Both the position numbers and the translations under genes were made by a program. 64,000 bases of DNA, from positions 620,001-684,000 of the forward strand of contig JANEZZ010001865.1 in the NCBI GenBank assembly GCA_026122225.1. The letters are read 5' to 3'. Of the stretch, positions 20,831 to 31,716 are shown one piece after another. Source of the DNA: Heloderma charlesbogerti. Lineage: Eukaryota; Chordata; Lepidosauria; Squamata; Helodermatidae. The notes under the pieces are model-generated. The model made no database searches and had not been told where the DNA came from. It saw nothing but the letters and a program-made list of their open reading frames with translations. How positions within the stretch are numbered: position 1 is the first letter of the stretch; each line of letters starts with the position of its first letter.

Positions 20831-20886
20831 ACCACCAAATAATTGGTGCTTGGAGAAAAGGGATGGGGCTGTAATTTAAATCTTCT

Positions 20887-21030
20887 TAAGGCACAATCCT
20901 ATGCATGTTTAGGCAGAAATAAGTCCTGCAATTCCCAGTATGGAATATGCAATTCCCAGTATGCTGGCTGGGGAATGCTGGGAGTTGTAGGACTTATTTC
21001 TGTCTAAATATGCACAGGATTTCACCCTTA
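20887..21030. mobile_element. Palindromic MITE (AAGGCACAATCCTATGCAT)
   Basis: Inverted arms GGCACAATCCTATGCATGTTTA and TAAATATGCACAGGATTTCACCC, with AATAAGTCCTGCAATTCCCAG against CTGGGAGTTGTAGGACTTATT inside. GCAATTCCCAGTATG is tandemly duplicated at 20929-20964. Other copies: 30597-30682 and 59190-59287. Confidence 0.8.
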
Positions 21031-22213
21031 GCCTCATATTAATATGGCTTATATTACTCCACAATACAGTACTTTCCACAGCTGCTTTCACTTCATCATC
21101 AGATCAGTCCCAGTAATAATTCTAAGATCATGGTACCTTCCTCAATTTTGAAACAAATGATCCAACATTCTCCGTGTTTCCCCTGCCATTATCAACTGAA
21201 AAACTAATTCAGCCTCACGTGTAGAGCCACTTCAGATGTAGAAAATGGTCTTTAGCTTTCATTGCAAATAAAAGCCTACAGAAAGCACTGCAGTGGATCT
21301 TTGAGAATACAGGTTGATGATATTCAGTACTGGAAATGGCTGCAATCCAGTACTCCCATTATGTGCACTTGCCCCTGCAATCCTATACACATTTACCTGG
21401 GAGTAAGTCCCATTGAACTCAATAAGACTTACTTGTGAGTAGAGCTTGCACATCACATTGAGTTCATTGGGGGCATCAGCCTGGTGTAACTCTGGGCTGC
21501 ATTATGGCTGGTGTGTTTTGTGGGTTATAGGGAAATCTATACATGTATAATTATTGTAGCAATATTGAGGGCTAGAAACGTTTCTCTAAATTAAATTCAG
21601 AAGGCTTCACAAGAGAGGTTCAAGTACCGTCAACAGTGTGTTGGCTATCTCTTCACTGTCTGGTCCATGGCACAACAGGTAGATCCCTTTTGATCCTACC
21701 ATCTGTGATAGAAGAGGGTACTGTAATGACTTAGGTAGAGGAGAATCTTGGAATCAACAGATAAAATAGCAGCAATCAAAGTTTTCCAGCTATCCAAAAT
21801 GCTTAACCAAGATTGTGATGAATACTCATGTTGAAACAGAAAGAGCCGGGCTGGGAAGGAGGAAACTTTGTTGTGTTTGGGAATTTAATTTTCCCACATT
21901 CAGATTTGAGAACTTCGAAGCTTTTGTCCCCAATGTGAGAGAACTGAATGATTTGTGCAACATGGCTTTGTAGGCTGTAGGCAGTCATTCAAGATATATT
22001 CCACTAGAGGGCGCTACCACTTCATCGCCAGCTTGTACAAAGGACAAAAAAGGACAAGGCTGACCTGGTTGTTTAACTTACATATGCTGGTTTTAGGAAC
22101 AAATTTAATCATCTTGGCATAGTGAGAATTTGAGTAATGGCTCATAATATTAAACATCTGAAAATTACAATTCAGAGCTCTTGAATCCTGATCATTCTGC
22201 ATTCTAGACTACA
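21031..22213. other. Mostly unassigned DNA with one small MITE
   Basis: A TACTCAGAAGTAAG-type palindrome (21374-21452; CCTGGGAGTAAGTCCC against AGACTTACTTGTGAGTAG) is the only recognised feature. No gene. Confidence 0.5.
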
Positions 22214-23337
22214 ACAATGTTGTTGTTGCTCAGTCGTTCAGTCGTGTCCGACTCTTCGTGACCCCATGGACCATAGCATGCCAGGCCTTCCTGTCCTGCG
22301 TTCTCTCCCGGAGTGTGCTCAAGTACATATTCATTGCATCGGTGATACTATCTAGCCATCTCTTCCTCTGTCGTCCCCTTCTCCTTTTGCCTTCAGTCTT
22401 TCCCAGCATCAGGGTCTTTTCCAGAGAGTTTTCTCTTCGCATTAGGTGGCCAAAATATTTCAGCTTCAGCTTCAGTATCTGTCCTTCCAATGAGCACTCA
22501 GGGTTGATTTCCTTTAGGATGGACTGATTTGACCTCCTTGCAGTCCAGGGGACTCGTAACAGTCTTCTCCAGCACCACAGTTCGAAAGCATCAATTCTTC
22601 AGCGCTCAGCCTTCCTTATAGTCCAGCTCTCACAGCCATACATTACTACTGGGAAAACCACAGCTTTGATGACACGGACCTTTGTCAGCAAGGTGATGTC
22701 TCTGCTTCTTACTGTGCTGTCTAGGTTTGCCATAGCTTTCCTCCCAAGGAGCAAGCGTCTTTTAATTTCATGGCTACAGTCACCATCTGCGGTGATCTTG
22801 GAGCCCAAGAAAATAAAATCTGTCACTGCTTCCATTTCTTCCCCTTCTATATGCCAGGAAGTGATGGGGCCAGATGCCATGATCTTCGTTTTTTTAATGT
22901 TGAGTTTCAAACCAGCTTTTGCACTCTCCTCTTTCACCCTCAACAAGAGGCTCTTTAGATCCTCTTCGCTTTCTGCCATTAAGGTGGTATCATCTGCATA
23001 TCGGAGGTTGTTGATAATTCTCCCAGCAATCTTAATTCCGACCTGTGATTCATCCAACCCGGCGTTTCTCATGATGTACTCTGCATATAAGTTAAATAAG
23101 CAGGGTGACAATATGCAGCCTTGTCGTACTCCTTTCCCAATTTTGAACCACTCGGTTGTTCCATGTCTGGTTCTTACTGTTGTTTCTTGACCCTCGTACA
23201 GGTTTCTCAGGAGACAGGTAAGGTGGTCTGGTACTCCCATCACTTTAAGAATTTGCCACAGTTTGTTGTGATCCACACAATCAAAGGCTTTAGCATAGTC
23301 AATGAAGCAGAAATATACGTTTTTCTGGAATTCTCTT
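22214..23337 (-). mobile_element. BovB (RTE) LINE, 5' truncated
   Basis: The 3' end at low coordinate is 'CGACTGAACGACTGAGCAACAAC' in sense, the BovB terminus. It is nearly identical to 44715-46465 until 23337, where similarity stops. No clear target duplication was found. Confidence 0.92.
22230..23337 (-). pseudogene. BovB reverse transcriptase, truncated with a nonsense mutation
   Basis: The remaining part starts just before the RT active-site region ('DYAKAFDCVDHNKLW') and includes the YADD box ('NNLRYADDTTLM') intact. A CGA-to-TGA change makes a stop at about 22596 after RKAER, separating the last ~120 codons ('KLKYFGHLMRRENSLEKTL', ending SRTRLND). RTE proteins reverse transcribe their own RNA at a nicked target. 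This copy lacks the endonuclease and most of the RT N terminus, so it is dead. Confidence 0.9.
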
Positions 23338-23470
23338 TGTTCTAAAGTTCTTTTGCCCTAACACACTTCTAAATGAAGGGATGATGGGTGGGATTGTTAT
23401 GGAAGACATGTTTCCTTACAGATTCCATAGCGCAGGGCCCAAAATATGTTGTGGGATTGGAAAGCAGACA

Positions 23471-23654
23471 GTGTGATGTAGTACAGTGAGCAACATTGGA
23501 CTTGAACATGGGAGCTGAGTTCAAATTCAGGTTCCACTTTGAATCTCTTGAGCAAATCACATTCGTTCATCCTCACCTGCCCCAGGACCTTGTTTGTCAG
23601 GCTAAAATGGGATAACTCCAAGTATGTCGCCCTGAGATTGTCAGAGGAAGGTTG
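23471..23654 (+). repeat. Diverged tRNA-derived SINE
   Basis: Begins GTGTGATGTAGTACAGTGAGCA, with a B-box-like 'AGTTCAAATTCAGG' and the order of blocks seen in the GTGGTGTAGTGG SINE. Degenerate. Confidence 0.55.
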
Positions 23655-23882
23655 GGATATGAATTGGAGAGTGTTGGACTGGGAGCCAGGAGATCCAGGT
23701 TCAAGTCCCCACTCGGCCATGGAAGCTCACTTTGGGCCAGTCACACACTCTCAGCACAACGTTCCTCACACGGTTGTTGTTGCGAGGATAAAATGGAGAG
23801 GAGGAGGAGGATAATGTAAGCCACCTTGGGGTCCTTGCAAGAGGAAAAAAGGCGGGATATAAATGCAATCAATCAATAAAAT
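23655..23882 (+). repeat. tRNA-derived SINE (GTGGTGTAGTGG type), 3' complete
   Basis: B box GGTTCAAGTCCCCACTC, then 'GGCCATGGAAGCTCAC', 'GGGCCAGTCACACACTCTCA', 'GAGGATAAAATGGAGAGG' and the end 'GGCGGGATATAAATGCAAT' with a (CAAT)n tail. It is the best-kept copy in the window and fixes the family structure. Confidence 0.85.
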
Positions 23883-24380
23883 GGGGCATTGTGCTCAAAT
23901 GGGGCTACAGGAAAGAGATGCAGTTAAAATAAATTGGGCTGGGAACAGGACTGGTGGAAGGAAAATGTGTAAAAGGCACAGGCATTACATGAATGTATCC
24001 ATAGATACTTCTAAAAGGACTCATGAATGCAATCTTATTTATATAGTGCCATCAATATACCTGGCATTCATGCATATGTATATTCCTGAATTTCTTCATT
24101 CATTCATTTAACTAAATCATTTTTGCCTCACTTTTTAGCCAAAAAGGCTCTAAAGCAGATTACAAAGATCAGTAGTAAGTTAGTTCCATGCCCTAAGGTT
24201 ACAGTTATGATGCCCAAGGAAAAAGGGATGGGGAGGAAGGAGGAGTAAAATGCAAATTCAGGCACTGGTTCTTAAAGTTACAGTTTTATCATGGGATGGA
24301 AGCAGTTCAGGTACCCTGATGGAATGGCTGCTGGCTAGGTGAGAGTTGAGGGGAGGTAAAGGCAGCTGATGTTTCAGCAG
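23883..24380. other. Unassigned non-coding DNA
   Basis: No gene or recognised repeat. Confidence 0.5.
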
Positions 24381-24973
24381 TAGGGATGTACGGATCCCCT
24401 TACGTGGGGTCCGTGGGGGGGTCTGCAGGCAGGGGGAGGTGATCCAGTCCTCCCCCCAGAATCCTCCCGGGCTGGCTGTGCTCCGCAGGGAGTTTGTGGA
24501 GCTGCCAGCTGGCTCCAGCCGCTGCCGGATCTCTGGCCATAGCCGGTCTGCGGATGCAAATGGCGTCCGGCGTAGGGGATGACATTTGCATCCCTGCCAT
24601 TGGCCGTGATTGGCTACGTAAATATTTACATAGCCTATCACGGCAAAGAGTAGGGATGGAAATGGCGTAGTGGACTCCATTTGCGTCCCTGCTCTTTGCT
24701 GTGATAGGCTATGTAAATATTATTTATGTAGCCAATCACGGCCAACGGCAGGGACGCAAATGGCGTCCGCTACCCCAGACATCATTTTGTTCTGCAGCCC
24801 AGCAGCAGATGGCTGCGGAACGAAGACAGCGACCTGGACCAGCCGCCGCCAGGTAGGTTCCGTCCCGGGGGGGTTTCGGGGGGGGTAGTCCGTTCTGCCA
24901 CGGACTCTGGGGGGCCGGATTCCAAAGAATCCGGCCTCATTGGAGTCTGTGGTGGATTTCTCTACCATCCCTA
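24381..24973. mobile_element. hAT-type TAGGGATG element, short form
   Basis: Ends TAGGGATGTACGGATC and TTCTCTACCATCCCTA, duplication TTCAGCAG/CTCAGCAG (7 of 8). Two TACGTA-type hairpins (24604-24645 and 24698-24743) alternate with GCAAATGGCGT hairpins. The plus donor is CCAG|GTAGGT (GT at 24853); the minus one is weak (CAC|GTAAGG). At 593 bp it is the smallest complete copy here. Confidence 0.9.
24809..24852 (+). other. Exon-like open frame ending at a splice donor
   Basis: The ATG in CAGATGGCTGCGG opens 14 codons plus 2 bases to CCAG|GTAGGT (phase 2). Short, so openness means little by itself. Confidence 0.25.
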
Positions 24974-25309
24974 CTCAGCAGAGGTGATGGATGCTCCAGC
25001 TTCTCTCCTCTCCCTCTGCCTTGCAGCCGGATGGAATGGTTGCTAGCACATGGTACTGTAGGCATTTCAGGGTGGGACACCTCCCGTAATTCTACAAAAA
25101 ACAGGTGACACCATAGGGCCAGTCCCACTGACCGCTGTAAAACTCACAGAACTATTGCTCTCACTTACCCTGGCAATGTATTGCTGAGGCCAGCAGGTTT
25201 ACTTCTGTGCCATCTGTCAGCTGTCTGTCAGCAGCAAGAAAAAATGCTTTAGGATCCCATTCTTTGTTCATTGCTGAAAAGCCTAATTAATTTGTAACAA
25301 CTTCCTGCG
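24974..25309. other. Unassigned non-coding DNA
   Basis: Nothing recognised. Confidence 0.45.
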
Positions 25310-25440
25310 GCTGGGTGCGTGTGTAGCCATGTTAGTCTGTTGCAGCAAAACCAACTAAGAGTCTTGCAGCATCCTGAAGATGAACTAATTTATTACGGCA
25401 TAAGCCTTCATGGTCCACCTCACCAGATGCATGAAGCGCC
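25310..25440 (+). repeat. Interspersed repeat (GTGTAGCCATGTTAGTCTG type)
   Basis: The blocks 'AGAGTCTTGCAGCATCCTGAAGA', 'AATTTATTACGGCATAAGC' and 'CACCAGATGCATGAAG' in this order are a common non-avian reptile repeat. The block 'CTTTGAAGACCAACGTATGAGCTTTCGTAGGAC' at 26280-26315 belongs to the same kind. Class not assigned. Confidence 0.6.
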
Positions 25441-26214
25441 ATTCTCATTTGGCAGGTATGTCTACGCTGGTGTAATGGGGGGACTGTAAGCCGATGAAGT
25501 TAATAGGCAATGAAGTGCAAAAAGTACAGTCTCTGTGACAATTCAATTACAACTTGAATGGATGCAAAATAAGCACATTCACAGCAGCACAATTATCACA
25601 GCATAGCTAAATGAATGTACTCTTGCAGTGGGCCAGGTAACCATTGTTTTTATTCAGACCTAAATGGATAGAATTGAACTTTGTTACTGGTTGCAATTCA
25701 TCTATTTTGCACTGGAATCTCCCTTTGAAATCCTCAGTTGGAGCACAGCAGCTTTCAGGTCAGTGTCAGAGTGTTCTAGGAGAAAAAAACAGAAGCTTCC
25801 TTCAGACCTCACCCTGAGAGAAGGTGGGGATAGGGACGCTGGGGGTATGGGGGGCCCATTGGCAGCAGTTTGCCACTAGAATCCGGCACCAGCCCTGGCT
25901 GGCATGTAAGGGCCTGTGCCCCCTGCATGGATTCAGATTTCCTGTTCAGGCATAACATCTGAGCAGGGCTAGAACCATTCTAGGCATTTGGCTGGGATGG
26001 TGGCCACCATTCCCAAATGACCCAGATTTATACTCCATCATGTCAGGGGAAAAAAACCTCAAAACCAGCAATACTTTTTATGACAGATGGGTGGATATTA
26101 AAAATGGCATATGGGCCAGGAAATCATTAGTGAATAGCGATGTCATCTGTAGGCAGCTTATTTCTTTGCTGAGTTGCTCTTTGCTGGACATCTGTATCCT
26201 AAACCTCCCCTCCC
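25441..26214. other. Unassigned non-coding DNA
   Basis: No gene or clear repeat boundary. Confidence 0.5.
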
Positions 26215-26470
26215 CAAATTTCTGAAGAGCCAACCCAATGTTTGCCCATTGTAGGAAAAACCTATGCGAAATCCTGGGACTCTTTGAAGACCAACGTATG
26301 AGCTTTCGTAGGACAGGGCCTATTTCATCACTCTGGGGGAGTGAATAGATGATTGGACTGTGGTGAGGAAGCCCTGCTCAGCTATTATGTCACTGGGTGG
26401 CCTTGGGCAAGTTACTGTCCCATGGGGCATTTGTGCGGATAATACAGGATAACACCATTTATGCTGCAAT
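26215..26470 (+). repeat. Repeat scraps: AGACCAACGTATGAGC block and a SINE body
   Basis: 26270-26330 resembles the 3' part of the repeat at 25310. 26355-26460 has 'CACTGGGTGGCCTTGGGCAAGTTACTGTC', the body of the GTGGTGTAGTGG SINE. Confidence 0.5.
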
Positions 26471-26873
26471 GCCTCAAGATCCTTAGATGAAGAGCAGGAT
26501 TGAAATGGCCTCATGGATCTGCTGAAGGTGCTTCTTGCTCACAACGGCTGATGTCACACTGAAAGCACCAAAGTGAAGCCATTTTAAGTTGTGAAGGTTT
26601 TGATGGGTCTCTCCAGTTGAAGCAAATAAAGATGGGCTGGAATCCGAGTTCCTCAAAAATGATTCTCCCTTCCCTGCAAAAACAGCCACCTATCAACGAA
26701 TTCACGTTGATGACGTGAATAGGGCTATTGTTAGTGGAAGATGTAAGCTGACTCAACTGAAAAGCATTATCTTTCAGATGATACGGAAGTTCCGCCTGAG
26801 GAGCTCAATATATGGTGGCTCGTCGTTAAATTGACAGTAATGCTGTAGACATCACATGATGGTGACAGAGATA
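26471..26873. other. Unassigned non-coding DNA
   Basis: Nothing recognised. 26690-26720 has a short imperfect palindrome around TTGATGACGTGAA (CRE-like TGACGT). Confidence 0.4.
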
Positions 26874-26890
26874 AGGTGTGTGTGTGTGTG

Positions 26891-26944
<54 letters not shown>
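26874..26944 (+). repeat. (TG)n(AG)n compound microsatellite
   Basis: About 50 bases of TG with one C interruption, followed by about 20 bases of GA. Confidence 0.95.
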
Positions 26945-26946
<2 letters not shown>

Positions 26947-27599
26947 GAATTCCCTCATGGGTTGATTGGCCCAGGATCCCCCATCACATGGAGGCACTCT
27001 ATGTGCATCTACACTGGTGTGTGCATAGGGCCCCTACTCACATGTGCTGAATGCACAGGCAGTAGTGGGCATGGGCAGCATGTGCGTTGGTGGGGGCCCA
27101 CCAGGTACAGTGCCTTTCTCCACTCAACACAGGAGCAGTGGTGTAGTGGTAAATTTTGCAGTCCCCATAGCCATGCCCCTAAGGAGAATCCAAAGTTTCA
27201 GGCAGCCATAACAACAGACCAGTTCTAGCAATTTTCATCTCACCCAGGAACAGGTCTTTCATAAAGCTGATGGGTCTCAGTTGCCCATTCAAGACCAAGA
27301 GACCCCAGAATATTTTGCATTACAACAGGGAACCATATATTGTTGTTGGGAAAAATCATTTCTCCCCAGCTGCTGTGGGAATTGTAGCTAAGTCTGGAGG
27401 GAACAGGGAAATCTGAGGGGCGTGGCAGCATCTCCGCTAATAAAATGGTGCGGGTGCTGCATCCCTCCGAGCCCTGGCTCCACTACACCACTGCGCAGGA
27501 GGATCCTGCATTTGTATAATTACAATCATAGCACCTCATAGTAAAAATAGGAAAATACGATAAGACATAAATAAAAACAACAAAATAAGAACAACAATA
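26945..27599. other. Unassigned non-coding DNA
   Basis: No gene recognised. Confidence 0.5.
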
Positions 27600-28258
27600 A
27601 GTCCGGGCCTGATTCAAGGTGCTGGTATTAACATTCAAAGACTTAAAAGCTTGGGGCCAGGTTATGTGAAGGATCGCCTCCTCCCATATGCACCTGCACA
27701 GACCCTAAGATCATCTTCAGGGGTCCTTCTCCAGGAGCCCTGCCAAAGGAAGTGAGGCTACCAGGGTCAGGGCCTTTTCTGCTGTGGCACCCCAACTGTG
27801 GAATGAGCCCCCTAGGGAGAGGTTTGCCTGGCACCTACATTATACTCCTTTCAGCACCAGGTGAAGACCTTTTTATTTTCCCAGCATTTTACCATTCTAG
27901 TCTTTTAGCTCTGCTGTTTTAAATCTGTATTTTAAATCTCTGCGTTGTTGCTAGGTTTTATTCTGGTTGTACTTTTATACTGTAGTTTTAAACTTTCATC
28001 TTTTATATTGTTTTATGCTGTACTTTGTGGTTTTAATATTTGTGAACCGCCCAGAGAGTTTCAGCTATTGGGTGGTATAGAAATAAATAAATATATTGGG
28101 TGGTATAGAAATAAATAAATACAAATAAAACAACATGAATAATCATGAATAAACAACATCAAAATAGCATAAATAAAAACAACAAATCAATAATAACAAA
28201 TAGCAACAATCAGAGCTTCAGCTATGGGGTGGTATAAAAATATAATAAATGAAATATT
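27600..28258 (+). repeat. L2-like LINE 3' end with duplicated tail
   Basis: Plus-strand translation of 27620-27890 gives the L2-type C terminus with landmarks such as 'FKDLKAWGQVM', 'RAFSAVAPQLWNE' and 'HQVKTFLF', broken by shifts. It ends in '...CAGCTATTGGGTGGTATAGAAATAAATAAA'. The tail unit is tandemly duplicated at 28063-28120 and a further tail-like block lies at 28211-28258. Confidence 0.75.
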
Positions 28259-28633
28259 AATAAAGGTTTTAAAGCAGAACATGCATTAGAGCCAAATTAG
28301 AGTTAGAAAAAGAAGTATTTACTAACAGTCAGAAGATGGGCAAAGAGGGAACCTGGCAGATCTCATGCCGGAGGAAATCCCACAGCCTTGGCACCACCAC
28401 CGAGAAGGACCTGGCTCTTATACTTGGCCATCTAATGTCTTAAGTGGACAGGACGGAGAGAAAGGCCATTGATGCTGAACCTAGAGGCCTGGCAGGTTCA
28501 TGGAGGAGCAGATAGTTTCTGAGGTAATCTGGACTTGATAATCGGATAAGTAATGCGTGTGCATGCCTGAACCATCCCTGAGACTTGATTCTGCAAAGTG
28601 AGGCTAAGGGCCAAACTAGATGATACATTAAAT
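28259..28633 (+). repeat. Interspersed repeat fragment (GGAGGAAATCCCACAGCCTTGG)
   Basis: The block at 28345-28420 ('CTGGCAGATCTCATGCCGGAGG', 'CACCACCACCGAGAAGG') reads like the end of a retroelement protein region commonly repeated in squamate DNA. Not classified. Confidence 0.45.
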
Positions 28634-28832
28634 CAGTGGAAACTGATGGCTTCGATATCAGTGGGGCTGTAAGTCTGCTCTGGGTTTCAGTCAGAACCAG
28701 TCAGAACACTAAAGAAGCTATCCTTCCAGCACCTTGGATAGCTCCTTGAGAGTTTTGACTGGTTCTGACTGAAACCCAGGTTCTGACTGAAATTCACAGC
28801 CCCACTGACATCAGAGCCACCAGCCTCCACTG
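28634..28832. mobile_element. hAT-type MITE with CAGTGGAGGCTGGTGG ends
   Basis: Ends CAGTGGAAACTGATGGCT and AGCCACCAGCCTCCACTG, with a perfect 8-bp duplication CATTAAAT (28626-28633 and 28833-28840). The interior is an inverted repeat with GGTTTCAGTCAGAACCAG arms. Relatives: 52352-52571 and 43985-44486. Confidence 0.95.
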
Positions 28833-29035
28833 CATTAAATATGTCTGCATTTAATCTGTCATATTTTACAAATAAAAACAACACCATGGAAGGAGGGGGA
28901 TTAGGTTTGGGGCCATGGTGCGCAGGGAGGAGGGAGGGTTAATTCTTTCTGCCTGCCCTGTGATTTGAGCCTCAAGGCTGCTGTTCATCACAACAGAGGA
29001 GTTGCCATTACTGTTGATGTATACACCATTTACTG
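28833..29035. other. Unassigned DNA
   Basis: Short gap with a GGAGG-rich tract, no gene. Confidence 0.4.
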
Positions 29036-29126
29036 TCCAATCCTGTACATGTCTACTCAGAAGTAAGCCCTATCGAATTCAATGGGATGTACTCCCAGGT
29101 AAGTGCCTGTTGGATTTCAGCCTTAA
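29036..29126. mobile_element. TACTCAGAAGTAAG-type palindromic MITE
   Basis: The best-kept copy: CTACTCAGAAGTAAGCCC pairs with GGGATGTACTCCCAGGTAAG across AATTCAAT. It contains CCCAG|GTAAGTG, a perfect donor consensus. Confidence 0.75.
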
Positions 29127-30596
29127 TATATCATCTATGCTGGCTGGACCTAATACTGGGCTGTATCTGCTTTCAGAAGTGTCAGATCTTCAACTGTTTT
29201 TTGGGGGGCGGGGTGGAGGCATTTCCTGCATCTACAATGTGAATGACAAATCCACATTGGCACTGAATATACATTAACTTTTAAATGGATCTCTCTGAAG
29301 CTCTTTTTCCATGCCTGCATTAGCAACATTCACAAGTGATGCATCCCAGGCTATAAGCTGTTCTTAGTGAAAAGGGCCCAAGAAGGTTAGACAGGTTTTC
29401 TACTTCTCCATTTTTTACTTTCAAAATCTTTTTCAATCCAAACAATTCCTTATTACCAACCCAGGGGCTTCTTTTAATGGAGATTTCTCCATCTTATTCA
29501 CATTTCTATTCAACAAATTCTGGGTACAGCATTTCAAAGCTTTCCTACCCTTTCCCCTCACTTGTATGTATGTTTCTGTCAGACATTTTGAACACTGACA
29601 TATTCTCTCTTGAGAATTAGAGCCACTGACAAGTAAGTGTAAATCTGTCCCCAAAAGGAAAATCCAGATTCCAGGAGCAGAGCATTTTATATGAAACAAT
29701 GTAGATTTGCATCGTCCCAGATCCATATCTTGAGCACAGGTTCTGGAATTCTCCACGAACACAACCGCAGAGGCTCACATTCCATGACCAGTAGCAACTA
29801 TATCTTTAAATGTCATTTAACTCCTATAAACATCCCCAGAAAAAAACTTTCGCTTTAATGTTACTATTACTTATGCCAGTGAATTGCATAATTAGTCACC
29901 TCAATGGTTGAAACTCATACATTTGTAATGCTCACCTTTGTAGTGAGCTTGGATCACTGTCTTGCAAATTCATTAATTTAGGAATAGATTGCATGCTTCA
30001 GTGGCATCTAAACTATGACATTTCTGCACACACACTGAGTTGGTTAGTCTAACCCTGTTCTTACAGGAGGAAATGTGATGATGTTACTTTAACTCTTTAG
30101 GGAAAGCCTGGCATTTGAACTCTTTCCACAAACCAATCATGTTGGAAGAAACAGCCATGTAGTTTGTATACACCTCTATATACGGATGCATCTCTCTCTC
30201 GTCCCTATACCAATCGCTAACAGTGAGTAAACATTATGTAGAAAGGCCACTTAGAAACAACCCATCAGGAAGAGGTACATAACATGGGGATGCATGATGT
30301 CATAATGCATTACTACGCAGTCCCAAACTACAGCTTCCAAGATGCAGTTTGATACTGCGCATGCGCAAAAACTCACATACACAAAATGACATCTCAAAGT
30401 AAAGGAGAACTCTCATCTGAGATTACACAGATGAATTCGTTACTTTCCATCACAAATTCCAAGATGTATATTTAAAATAAAGGTAATTGCTGTGTCAGTT
30501 AAACCCAGGATGATAATAATAGATTATCAGTAGTGCTGCAACCTGATTAAAGAAATTTTAATTAATTAATTCCGTCAGCTTTAGTTGATTGATTAA
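29127..30596. other. Unassigned non-coding DNA
   Basis: About 1.5 kb without a recognised gene. The longest frame (minus 29433-29762, 109 codons) has no known motif. A promoter-like motif pair lies at 30327-30367. Confidence 0.5.
30327..30367. promoter_or_regulatory. THAP11-like and NRF1-like motif pair
   Basis: TGCGCATGCGCA (30356-30367) is a perfect palindromic NRF1 consensus. Just upstream, AAACTACAGCTTCCAAGATGCA resembles the ACTACAnnTCCCAnnATGC element bound by THAP11/ZNF143. The pairing is seen in vertebrate housekeeping promoters, but no exon is visible nearby. Confidence 0.35.
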
Positions 30597-30682
30597 GGGC
30601 ACAATCCTATGCATCTCATGCTGACTGGGGAATGCTGGGAGTTGTGGGACTTTTTTCTGTCTAAATGTGCATAGGATTGTGC
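30597..30682. mobile_element. Palindromic MITE (AAGGGCACAATCCTATGCAT)
   Basis: AGGGCACAATCCTATGCAT at one end against ATGTGCATAGGATTGTGCCCT at the other, with GACTGGGGAATGCTGGGAGTTGTGGGAC inside. Short copy of the family at 20887. Confidence 0.85.
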
Positions 30683-31179
30683 CCTGCTTTATAAATTAAA
30701 TATGTGTACGAGTAAAAACAGTTTTCCTGAATCAAGAAACATACTTCATTTTTAGATTATGCATTTGTGCCATAGTGACATCTGAGAAGAGGCATCACTC
30801 ATGAGAGAAAGGGGAATCCCTCTTTTGAGATTAAGCTTGCTATCTGCAGTTTTTATAAGCATACGGGCTGATATACCCGGCGTTGACCGGGATGTAATTT
30901 TGTCATAGGCACTATTTGTTAGAAACACATTAAGGTAGGGTTACGCTTCTCGGAAAGGCCCCAAAAGAAAGGTGAAAAGTTGAATCCATCAGACTTGATT
31001 AAAAAAGCACAACAATTATAATGAGCGGATTGAATAAAAAACACTACTAAAAATGGAAGAGACTGAATCTCTAAGCACTACTACAATATAATCCACACTG
31101 AATCTCATACCACTATTAAAATGTTCAACAGAGGCTTCCTTGCTGGATATTGCAGGAACAGGGGAGACAAATGGAGCAG
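30683..31179. other. Unassigned DNA with a CCCGGCGTTGACCGGG motif
   Basis: 30868-30893 reads TGATATACCCGGCGTTGACCGGG, a quasi-palindrome discussed in the findings. No gene. Confidence 0.45.
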
Positions 31180-31364
31180 AGCCAGCCAGGCAGGATTCCG
31201 GGGGGGAGGACCGGATCGCCTCCCCCTCCCGCCCCGTCGAGGATTCCGAAGGGAGGAATGGAGCGCCTCCCCCCCCCCGTTGAGGATTCTGAAGGGAGGG
31301 ACAGAGTGCCTCCCCCCCAGCGGATGCCCCAACCGGAACCAGGTAAGGGATTCGTACATCCCTA
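31180..31364 (+). mobile_element. Truncated TAGGGATG element (right arm only)
   Basis: Contains the CpG/C-rich arm, the donor ACCAG|GTAAGG (GT at 31343) and the right end TTCGTACATCCCTA at 31364. The hairpin array and left end are missing. No duplication can be tested. Confidence 0.75.
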
Positions 31365-31601
31365 GAAGGAACTCTAGGGCCCAAACGGCAGGCTCAGAGG
31401 GCCCCTACAGTGTGATTACACCCAGGGCAGCTCCCCCTTATTCCCTGCATTACAGACGCCCCGCAGCCAGCCACAAACACACAAACCCACACACAATTTT
31501 TGGCTTTTATATATATAATAATAATAGTAGAAGATATCTATAAATTAATTGGGGGGGTGCAACATTTTTTTCCAGTTCAGAGGTTTTTTCAATTGGTAAA
31601 T
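31365..31601. other. Unassigned DNA
   Basis: Short gap with (TATA)/(ATA) runs near 31510-31540. Confidence 0.4.
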
Positions 31602-31716
31602 TCAACCTTCTCCAACCTGGTGCCCTGCAACAAAGTCCATGGTCATGCTGGCTAGAGCTGATGGGACTTGTAGTCCAACACATCTGCAGTGCACCACATT
31701 GGGGAAGCCTGCTTTA
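31602..31716. mobile_element. Palindromic MITE (CCAACCTGGTGCCCT)
   Basis: Arms CAACCTGGTGCCCTGCA and TGCAGTGCACCACATTGGGG around 'CATGCTGGCTAGAGCTGATGGGACTTGTAGTCCAA'. Same family as 11668-11803 and 39931-40050. Confidence 0.75.

Noticed and set aside
29433..29762. 109-codon minus-strand frame as a host exon
   Set aside because: No known motif, no splice signals of note and no supporting codon pattern.
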